Assembly (NCBI RefSeq): GCF_900111615.1
Contig: NZ_FOHU01000012.1
Coordinates: 38,069-102,068 of the forward strand
Length of the DNA stretch: 64,000 nt
From: Natronincola peptidivorans
Lineage (GTDB): Bacteria; Bacillota; Clostridia; Peptostreptococcales; Natronincolaceae
Direction: 5' to 3'
Shown: positions 40,146-48,400 of the stretch, in pieces
How positions within the stretch are numbered: the stretch's first letter is position 1
How the letters are laid out: the number at the start of each line of letters is the position of its first letter
The notes under the pieces: generated by a model
Database searches by the model: none
Told to the model about the DNA's origin: nothing
The model's input: only the letters and a program-made list of their open reading frames with translations
Made by a program: the position numbers and the translations under genes

Positions 40146-41855
40146 ATGAATAATGAAAAAGCTTTAACGTTATCCAAAGATAGATGCAAAAATTGTTATA
40201 AGTGTATTAGAAGTTGTCCGGTAAAGGCAATATACTTTAAAGAAAACAGAACAGTAATAGCATCTGATAGGTGTGTTGGCTGCAGTAAATGCTTCATTAT
40301 ATGTCCTCAAAAAAATAAAAAAATACCAAACAGCATTTCAAGAGTGAAAAAAATGATGGAGAACGATACTAAAATAATTGCTTCCCTAGATCCTACTTTT
40401 GCAGCATACTTTGGAAATGATTATCTTAAAGTAATAACTGCCCTTAGAAAGCTAGGGTTTAATTTTGCAGAAGAAGTAACAGTAGCAATAGATGTACTGC
40501 ATCATGAATATCTAAAAATTTATAATAGAACGCATCAAAAGCATTATATTACCTCTGCATGCTCAGGGATTAATCAGTTGGTGCAAAAATATTATCCTGA
40601 ATTAAACAAGTATATGCTGGCTGTAGATTTACCAATGATCGCTCATGCTAAATTGATAAAGGAAAAATATGGAGAGAATAGTAAAATAATATTTGTAGGA
40701 CCATGTACAGCTGCAAAGCTAGAGCGTAGTGGTTTTATGGAGATAGTTGATGCTGTTTTAACCTTCCAAGAGCTGGAGGAATGGATAGTTTCAAGCAGCA
40801 TTGATCTAAATAAATTGGAAACAGGATCTTTTGATCAGGAAGGATCTAAATTTGCTAAAGCATTTACAATAGAAGGATTTATAAGTATTAACACTGATAA
40901 ATCTATAAAAATGAATTATATAAAAGTTAATGGATTAGAAAATACAAAAGAAATTCTAGCAAGCATAGAGAGTGATGATTTAGACCCAGCCTTTATAGAA
41001 ATCAATTTTTGTATGAATGGTTGTATTCAAGGACCTTCATTTCATGAGTGTAAAACAAAATTGTTTACTAGAAAAAAGCAGATGAAACAATATAGCGAAT
41101 GTGGAAGCTCTCAGGATTTAATTAACACCCAAGACACTAAAGAGTCATTTAAAAGAAAATTTTCCAACAAAAAAGTACATAATTTGAAGCCAAACACTAG
41201 TGAACTAAGCAAAATATTAAAATTAATGGGAAAATATAAGGAAAGTGACGAGATAAACTGTGGCACCTGTGGTTATGACACATGCCGTGATAAAGCAATA
41301 GCTATCTTTAATGACATGGATAAAAGTGATATGTGTTTGCCCTATATTAGAAATAAAACTGAAACAATATCAAATTTAATCTTTGAAAATTCGCCAAATT
41401 ATAACTTGCTTGTAAATAGAGATTTGAAAGTAATCAGTATTAATCCAGCAGCTATCAATCATTTAAATATAGAGAAACAATATACTGATGATCTTCAACT
41501 ATCAAACCTTTTGGACCAGAAAGATTATGAGAAAGTTTTTGAAACAAAGAAAAGTATTTGTGGGAAAAAAATTAAGCTAAAGCAGCAAAACCTAACTGTA
41601 ATACAGAATTTGCTGTATATTGAAGAACAGGATACCATCTTAGCGATACTTAATGATATTACTAAAGAAGAGGAAAAGGAACAAGAATTAATCAAGGTAA
41701 AGAAGAATACAGACGAGATGGTACAAAAAGTTATAGCCAAACAAATGAAGGTAGCTCAAGAAATATGTAGTGTATTAGGTGAAACCACTGCAGAAACAAG
41801 AGTGGCTTTAAAACAGTTTTTAGACATCACATTAGAAAAGTCAGGTGATAGTTAA
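40146..41855 (+). CDS. group C (sensory-type) [FeFe]-hydrogenase with PAS domain
   Basis: Protein of 569 residues. Two [4Fe-4S] motifs (C14..C24 CKNCYKCIRSC, C43..C53 CVGCSKCFIIC). The H-cluster domain keeps the ligands C139 (TSAC), C187 (GPCTAAK) and C289/C293 (FCMNGC). The residue before C139 is Ala where catalytic hydrogenases have the proton-shuttle Cys, as reported for sensory enzymes. Then comes a Fe4S4 domain NCGTCGYDTCRDKA (about 371-397) and a PAS domain (about 405-525), ending in a coiled coil. Probably senses H2 or redox state and signals to the phosphatase encoded directly after it; the start codon of that gene abuts this stop. Confidence 0.9.
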   Translation: MNNEKALTLSKDRCKNCYKCIRSCPVKAIYFKENRTVIASDRCVGCSKCFIICPQKNKKIPNSISRVKKMMENDTKIIASLDPTFAAYFGNDYLKVITALRKLGFNFAEEVTVAIDVLHHEYLKIYNRTHQKHYITSACSGINQLVQKYYPELNKYMLAVDLPMIAHAKLIKEKYGENSKIIFVGPCTAAKLERSGFMEIVDAVLTFQELEEWIVSSSIDLNKLETGSFDQEGSKFAKAFTIEGFISINTDKSIKMNYIKVNGLENTKEILASIESDDLDPAFIEINFCMNGCIQGPSFHECKTKLFTRKKQMKQYSECGSSQDLINTQDTKESFKRKFSNKKVHNLKPNTSELSKILKLMGKYKESDEINCGTCGYDTCRDKAIAIFNDMDKSDMCLPYIRNKTETISNLIFENSPNYNLLVNRDLKVISINPAAINHLNIEKQYTDDLQLSNLLDQKDYEKVFETKKSICGKKIKLKQQNLTVIQNLLYIEEQDTILAILNDITKEEEKEQELIKVKKNTDEMVQKVIAKQMKVAQEICSVLGETTAETRVALKQFLDITLEKSGDS

Positions 41856-43037
41856 ATGAGTTACTTCATAGAAGTAGGTTATGACCAATTAATCAAAAAG
41901 AATGAAGACACTTGTGGAGATCAAGTTGAAATAGTTAGAATGGATGAAGGAGTTATAGTAGTCATATCAGATGGGTTAGGAAGTGGCATAAAAGCAAATA
42001 TCTTAGCAACCTTAACGGTGAAAATAGCGGCTACAATGTTAAAAAATGGAGCTAACTTAGCTGATGTTTTGGATACCATAACCAATACATTGCCAGTGTG
42101 TAAAGTAAGAGGTATTGCTTACTCAACCTTTACTATTGTTTATGTTAAACAAAATGGTGACACTTATATTGCTGAACTTGATAACCCAACAGTTTTTTAT
42201 TACTCAAGAAAGCAAAAAGAGATTATCAAATTTAATGGTGAAATAACAATAATTAATGACAAAAAAATAAGAGAGATCAAGTTTCGCTTGAATGAAGAGG
42301 ATAAATTGATTGTAGCTACTGATGGTGTTATTCATGCTGGGGTTGGAGAGATACTAAACTATGGCTGGGAATGGCATCATGTAGCAAAATACTTGCAGGA
42401 CTTATGTACCAATAGACGAAATAATGCAATGATGATCTCTAAATCTTTGATTGGTATTTGCTACGATTTATATAATGGGCAAGCCAGTGATGATGCAACA
42501 GCTTTGACTATAAAAATGAAGGCTCCACAAATAATTAATATTTTTACTGGTCCGCCTTTATTAAAAGAAAAAGATCCTATAATCGTGAAAAATTTTTTTA
42601 GTAGTCCAGGAAAGAGAATTGTCTGTGGAGGAACGGCTGCTAATATTGTTGCAAGAGAACTAAAAAGAGACATAAGTATTGATATTAACACTTTAACGGA
42701 AGAAATTCCCCCCATCTCTAAGATGCGGGGTCTGGAATTAATCACTGAAGGTGCTATTACCATGAAGTTTGCCTTAGAATACCTAAAAGATTTTACAAAT
42801 AAACCGTTATCTAAGGATATTTTAGATAAATTAAAGGAAAATAATGGTGCCAGTATCTTAGCTAATAAGCTACTTAATGAAGCTACCCATATAAATTTTT
42901 TTCTTGGACATTCATTAAACGTGGCCCATAAAAAAGGTGATCAATCAAATAGGCTGGATACAAAATTTAAAAATATTGGAGAGATGATTAATATTTTAAG
43001 GAGGATAGGTAAAATTGTAAATATTCATTATTATTAA
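41856..43037 (+). CDS. SpoIIE-type PP2C serine phosphatase partner of the hydrogenase
   Basis: Protein of 393 residues starting at the base after the hydrogenase stop. PP2C metal-binding Asp residues appear in VVISDGLGSGIKANILA, LIVATDGVIHAG and ASDDATALTIK. Residues about 225-390 form an extra C-terminal region with no recognised catalytic motif. Phosphatases of this family dephosphorylate anti-anti-sigma or similar partners. Pairing with a PAS-type FeFe hydrogenase is a known theme in Clostridia, so the two are probably one H2-sensing unit. The target is not encoded nearby. Confidence 0.88.
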   Translation: MSYFIEVGYDQLIKKNEDTCGDQVEIVRMDEGVIVVISDGLGSGIKANILATLTVKIAATMLKNGANLADVLDTITNTLPVCKVRGIAYSTFTIVYVKQNGDTYIAELDNPTVFYYSRKQKEIIKFNGEITIINDKKIREIKFRLNEEDKLIVATDGVIHAGVGEILNYGWEWHHVAKYLQDLCTNRRNNAMMISKSLIGICYDLYNGQASDDATALTIKMKAPQIINIFTGPPLLKEKDPIIVKNFFSSPGKRIVCGGTAANIVARELKRDISIDINTLTEEIPPISKMRGLELITEGAITMKFALEYLKDFTNKPLSKDILDKLKENNGASILANKLLNEATHINFFLGHSLNVAHKKGDQSNRLDTKFKNIGEMINILRRIGKIVNIHYY

Positions 43038-43097
43038 TAGAATTGTAAATAGAATTATAATCTAGCTGATGCTATATGATTTTTAAGATTATGAATT

Positions 43098-43165
43098 CTT
43101 ACTAAAATGTGGTTGGTAAAGGTTCTAAACATATTTTTCAAATAGAAGGCCTTTATTTTAGTAAG
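43098..43165. terminator. long bidirectional hairpin between convergent genes
   Basis: CTTACTAAAAT (43098-43108) and ATTTTAGTAAG (43155-43165) pair as an outer stem; TAAAGG..TTCTA and TAGAAGGCCTTTA form an inner one. It includes the stop of the minus-strand flavodoxin-like gene. Confidence 0.7.
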
Positions 43166-44219
43166 TATTAGATGATGAGGGCTTAATAGAAGACATAATA
43201 TTATCTGCAAAGGCGCTAGCTTTTTTCTCTATAGAATCTACACTCAAAATCACAGCAGGATCATTAGCGGTTTCCATAATTGAGAAATAAGGAGGGAGCC
43301 TAAAGCCTTTATTTACATTTAAAGCACTAATTAATTGCTGAGCAACAGCATCACTTCCAGAGTTTCCGGATACTATAACAGAAAAAATAGTTTTATCATA
43401 GAATTTGATTTTTCTATACAGGGCAGTGAGTCTATTAATTACTGCCATTAAATTTGCAGAGATAGAATCATTATAATTTGGACACACCCAGACAATGACA
43501 TCGGCCTTCTCAATCGCAGGAAGTATTTCCTTTACCATCATGCCGCCATAATAGCAACTATTTCTCATGCCTAGGTGTTTACAGGTATTATAAGGACAAC
43601 CAATACAATCTAAAACTGTACCATTCTCAACATGCAGTTCTTCAAGATCACAATCCTTAAGATGCTCTTTAATCATGTGCCATAGCATTAAAGTATTAGA
43701 AGTAGTTTTTGAGCTAGAATGCAAAGCAATAACTTTAGGATGTTTAATTGGTTCAAATGAGTAATTTGAAAGCCTTTCACATAAAAGTTTAGATCTCATT
43801 AAGGAAATTTCCTCAAGAGACATAGAATATGACTTTTGCCAAGTTAAAAAGTTATTTAGACTTCCTGTAGCCTCTACTAAAGGATGCCCTAAAAAGTTGC
43901 AGCCTAATTGATTAGCAGCAAATATTATTGATTTTGCAACGCTTTTAGTATATAATTCATTATCGCTATGGATTAACAATCCAGCAGTTGATCCTTGTAA
44001 GGCTTTGTTGCCCCTCTTAGATATGGTGTTTAAAATCTCCAGAAGTCCTATATTATAACCTATATCATTTAGTTCCACGGCAAATAAGATTTTTTTATTT
44101 TTTAAATCAGGAATATCTATTGCATTCTTTACTATAGTAGTATCTATGCCTTTTACAGCTACATCAACCATAGCTGAAAGTTGTTGAGAATTTTTACCTG
44201 GCATAATTAAATAAATCAT
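43158..44219 (-). CDS. two-module flavodoxin-fold NAD(P)H-dependent oxidoreductase-like protein
   Basis: Protein of 353 residues. Residues about 160-340 fit the FMN-reductase/flavodoxin_2 fold: HPKVIALHSSSKTTSNTLML (phosphate loop region), a CIGC...C...C cluster (about 209-228) and a VIVWVCPNYNDSISANL strand-loop. Residues 1-155 look like a second, degenerate Rossmann/flavodoxin-like module. Cys clusters of this kind in related enzymes bind iron-sulfur or act in redox. Last gene of the three-gene minus operon; its ATG overlaps the preceding stop by 4 nt (ATGA), so translation is coupled. Substrate unknown. Confidence 0.75.
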   Translation of the reverse strand: MIYLIMPGKNSQQLSAMVDVAVKGIDTTIVKNAIDIPDLKNKKILFAVELNDIGYNIGLLEILNTISKRGNKALQGSTAGLLIHSDNELYTKSVAKSIIFAANQLGCNFLGHPLVEATGSLNNFLTWQKSYSMSLEEISLMRSKLLCERLSNYSFEPIKHPKVIALHSSSKTTSNTLMLWHMIKEHLKDCDLEELHVENGTVLDCIGCPYNTCKHLGMRNSCYYGGMMVKEILPAIEKADVIVWVCPNYNDSISANLMAVINRLTALYRKIKFYDKTIFSVIVSGNSGSDAVAQQLISALNVNKGFRLPPYFSIMETANDPAVILSVDSIEKKASAFADNIMSSIKPSSSNTY

Positions 44220-45457
44220 ACCATTTCCTCCAATTTATAATATGTTTGTTCTAGTCTTTTAAATAATAGGTCAGGCAACTCTAATAATTCTACTTCTGTT
44301 CCAGTTGGAAGCAAGCGATTTCTTGCTCCCATATATACTCCTCCCATATAGGTAGCACTATAATGCCAATCCCCTTTAATAGTAGCCAGTAGAGAGAGAC
44401 TACCAGAAGATAGCGCAGGAGCTATATAGGGTTTAAAACCTGTTTTTCTAACCTCTATATTAGCAGTTTTTGTTTTGTTTGTTAGATATTGAGATAGAGT
44501 TTCATTATAGTGCTGTATACTATCGGCAATGACTAAATCTTCACCATGAGGGCCAAAAGCCCTTCCTTCTTCAGCATAATGAATTGTTTTAGGATTTTCT
44601 TTTGAATAGTATAAGGCACGAGCATGCATAACCCCTAAGCCATAGCCTCTGATTTGTTCTGGTGCAAGCCCTCGATAATCCATAATATTTTTTTCATCTA
44701 GATTACTGGCATTATAAACAACTTTACAAAGCAAATCTACAGGGTCAGAAACCACAGCAAAGATTCCATCAAAATTTTTGTTTCTTGCTTTTTTAGCATA
44801 TTCTTTAATTATTTGTGCGTTTTCTTGGAATTGCACCATTCGCACGTCTTTAACTTCTGTGCCGACTGGTGGAACTGCTTTTGCAATACAAAATACAAAC
44901 ATGTCACAATCAAATAATGAATCTATATCTATACAATCAATTTCTGGGAAGTAAGCCTTTCCTGGAGAATAAACTTGATTGATTTCATAATACCAGCGCA
45001 TGAGTTTTTCTGGATTTCTGTCGTATATACCGATTGAATCAATACAATCCCCACCAATTAATCGAAGGCCTGTTAGAAGGGTTCCTCCTACATCGCCTAA
45101 GCCAGCTATATTCACCCTCCACTTAGCTGGAGATTGTCTTAACAGAATTTTTTCCCAGTTAAGATAAGCAGTATTAACAGCCATAACTTTTTTTTTCTCA
45201 ATTTTTTCTGATAACCAGTTGGGAACACTATTATTACTAGTTGAAGTCATTTGTAGCAGGTTTATTCCCTCATGTTTCATGGATAATAGAGAGGGATGAG
45301 AGACAGCAAAATGCATTCTAGACTTCTTGGGATTCATTGAGTATAGATAGTATATCATAGCATCACTATGAATTACCTCATCCTCACTAATTGTTTGTAA
45401 TTCTTTATATGGATTCAGTGAGAATAAGAGTCTATTTAAGTGCTTGTAATAGTACAA
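44216..45457 (-). CDS. divergent lactate/malate dehydrogenase-superfamily protein
   Basis: Protein of 413 residues if started at TTG 45457, which lies 10 nt after AAAGGAGG and 4 nt past the upstream stop; an ATG at 45502 would overlap the upstream gene by 41 nt and lacks an RBS. After an unrecognised N-terminal domain of about 110 residues, a Rossmann fold shows NIAGLGDVGGTLLTGLRLIGG. VVSDPVDLL stands where LDH/MDH have SNPVD, and FGPHGED resembles the catalytic-His loop GEHGD. Asn-to-Asp in the first motif, and apparent loss of the Asp of the Asp-His pair, suggest altered chemistry. Middle gene of the minus operon. Confidence 0.72.
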   Translation of the reverse strand: MYYYKHLNRLLFSLNPYKELQTISEDEVIHSDAMIYYLYSMNPKKSRMHFAVSHPSLLSMKHEGINLLQMTSTSNNSVPNWLSEKIEKKKVMAVNTAYLNWEKILLRQSPAKWRVNIAGLGDVGGTLLTGLRLIGGDCIDSIGIYDRNPEKLMRWYYEINQVYSPGKAYFPEIDCIDIDSLFDCDMFVFCIAKAVPPVGTEVKDVRMVQFQENAQIIKEYAKKARNKNFDGIFAVVSDPVDLLCKVVYNASNLDEKNIMDYRGLAPEQIRGYGLGVMHARALYYSKENPKTIHYAEEGRAFGPHGEDLVIADSIQHYNETLSQYLTNKTKTANIEVRKTGFKPYIAPALSSGSLSLLATIKGDWHYSATYMGGVYMGARNRLLPTGTEVELLELPDLLFKRLEQTYYKLEEMV

Positions 45458-45461
45458 TTTA

Positions 45462-48400
45462 TCATTTCCTCCTTTCATAATTAGCAATAAAGCTATATTC
45501 AAGACGTTGAAGCATCTCCAGATCTTTTTCTAAATGTATAGAAGGGTTTACATTGAAATCATAAGATAAATTCTCACCCTGATCTGGGGATCTTGGATAT
45601 AAAAATACTTCACCTAGCAAAGAAAGTGTAAGTTTTCGTTCATTAATTTTTTGATACTCCATTTCCAATATTCTTAAAATGTCTAAAGCATTTTCTATAC
45701 ATACTAAAGATAAATTGTATAAGCTTTCAGCAGTAACCCCCTTAATAAAAGTGGGAGATGTATAAGGCAATATTAAGTTAATAGAAGGAATTAAATTTTT
45801 CTTAGGATATACTCCTCTCCAAAGGGTATCACCACCAATAAAAGGATAAAATAGTGCTTCGTTAAACCATAAACGCAATTTGGGGATGAAGTAAGCACTA
45901 TCAACTTCTCTATTTTGAATCTCCATCAACTCTTTTCCTCTTCCCGACAGCATACCTACTATTATTTTCTTTACATGGATGTTCTCACTATTTAGTATAG
46001 GATCTATAGCTTTAATACGATATCCTTTGTTCAAAAGATCATCTACCAAGATAACTGGTTTATTGAATGAGTGGATGACTCTAATTTGTTTAGTTAGGTC
46101 TAAATAGTAGGGAAAAGGACCTATTGTAAAACGCTGCATATCAGGGTCAAACATTTTTTCGGTATGTAAGGTTTTAGTAACAGTATTTGGGACAATGGCC
46201 CTATTTAATATATTGCCGAAGGGAACACACATGGCAGGGCCTAATATCCTTGGACTTAAGGGAACAGGAGGCACGCCATTCTCTCTACATATCTTTTTAA
46301 CAAGGGTTTCCTCTACGATATCTCTATCAAAAGAAATAACCAGGTTTCCGGGATATAACTTAGTAAGGGCTACTTGTAATTTCTTTCTTGAACTTGCTAT
46401 AACGGATTGCACATTTTCGTTACTTCGAAAAGGTTCTTTGATAATAGTTTGGATATCAAGATACAAACTACAAGGATTCGTCATATTCACTGCTAACACA
46501 GGAGTTTTACCCTTGGCATATGGTAAATCTTGAAAACCATGATATTTTAGAATTCTGTTTAATTCAGAAGGTGTAGTATCTTGAATATTATTAGTAAAAA
46601 TACCATAACTATAATCATTTTTTATAGAGTAGGCTAGTGTCTCAGTAAGGATAATTTGATATAAATTATCAAGAGGCACGTCATCTCTAATAAAAATGCC
46701 ATCTAAAAGGATAATTCTACCGGTATAGCTTTCTCTTATACATTGGGAAATATGACTATCTTTGAACTCTTGATAAATCATATCAGATGGAAGCCAGTGA
46801 AAAATTGAATAAGCAAGGATTTTCCCGTTTTCTTTTACATCTTTAACTAGAACAATACGAGCATTGGGTTTTCTACTAGCTGTTTCAATATTTTTAAAAG
46901 CATCGTTATAATTATTATGAAAAACAGATGCTAAACCATTAATTAATTCATAATCAAAGCTATCTCTCACTTCTATATTTACAGTAATAGTTTGTAATAA
47001 CGATTTGTACTGTGGTTCTCTTCTATACAGGTTGTTATTATATACATATTTTTGAGATAATGGGTCTATTAATTTTGAAATATCCCTATTGTCATCGATA
47101 TAGTTTCGAATCTGCGTAGAACTGATATCTTCATATTGAGGAGGAAGGTTTAGCTTTATAACCGGTTGTTGAATATGTTTTAATCGATCCTCTAAATCGG
47201 ACATTTTTTCATTATTATAATCATCGTTTCTTCTTTCAAAAATAATATGTGCAAAATGAGTAATACCTTTTTCTTTCTGAAGCTGTTTGTAAGCTGATGC
47301 GTTAAGTATAACATCGCTGCCTACTACGATATATACCTCTGCATGACTGAAATTTTCTCTCAGGTTATTTAAATCCTCGGCATTAGCAAGGTTTACAGGA
47401 AAGTCTTCAGGGTAGATAAAAATATTCATTTCATCTGCTACGGACATATTCATAATATTTTTCCTTATTAAGCTTGGTTGTGTTCGTTTTGACCAAGAGA
47501 ATTCATCAACTGCCAGGTAAACTTCAAAGCCTAGATCTCTTATCTCTTTAGCTATTTCTTTATGTCCTAAGGTAAAGGGATCAAATGACCCAGGAAAAAA
47601 AGCAATTTTTTTTGTGGACTGTACTTCTATATCACCGTATAAAAATTTATAGTCAGAAATAAAACGGTAAATATGATTTAAACCAGCGGAATTGGTGAGA
47701 AATAATAATTCAGTTTCCTCAGCGTCTGTCAAAAGTATAAGGATTTTTTTTGCGATTAATTGAAATATATAGTGTTTTTCTTCAAGAGTAAGGATGTTTG
47801 AGCCAAATACATCTTTCCCAATAACACTAAAGGATACTTGTTTTATTTGATGATGATCATGTACTAAACCGTTCAATAGAATACCTAGCATTTTAGATAA
47901 ACGTTGATTATATTTTTCTTCATCCTCTTTAAATATTTCCTTATATTTGGGATAATTTACGATGAAAACACCAATGGTTTTTAGTAATAAGGAATTTATT
48001 TGTGTATTAGCATGTTTAATTTTTTCGATTAAATCCTCAATAATTTCATCTAATTCCAATGGCTTAAGATAAATAATAATTTGACCCAAATAATTTGGGA
48101 TATATTTCGTGAACTGAGCACCTTCTATTTCAAGGGTGCGAAGCAACTCAATAGCAATATCATTACGTTGTTCAATGGGAAGATGTGGAAAAACCTTTAC
48201 TAAGGTTTCTCCAGCTCTACTACGAACATTTTCAACAGAACTTACCTTTAAAAGGTTACAAAAATGCATAGCAATATATAACTTATCAACGATAGCGTTC
48301 TTAATGGCATATTTTGATAATAACTCAACATGAAATTTTTTTGCAACCCAATTGGTTTCAGTTTTAAGATTATCCAAGAACATATCAGAGATTTTATTGA

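Noticed and set aside
45458..45502. ATG start for the dehydrogenase-like gene
   Set aside because: No RBS there and it would overlap the upstream gene by 41 nt; the internal TTG follows an ideal AAAGGAGG.
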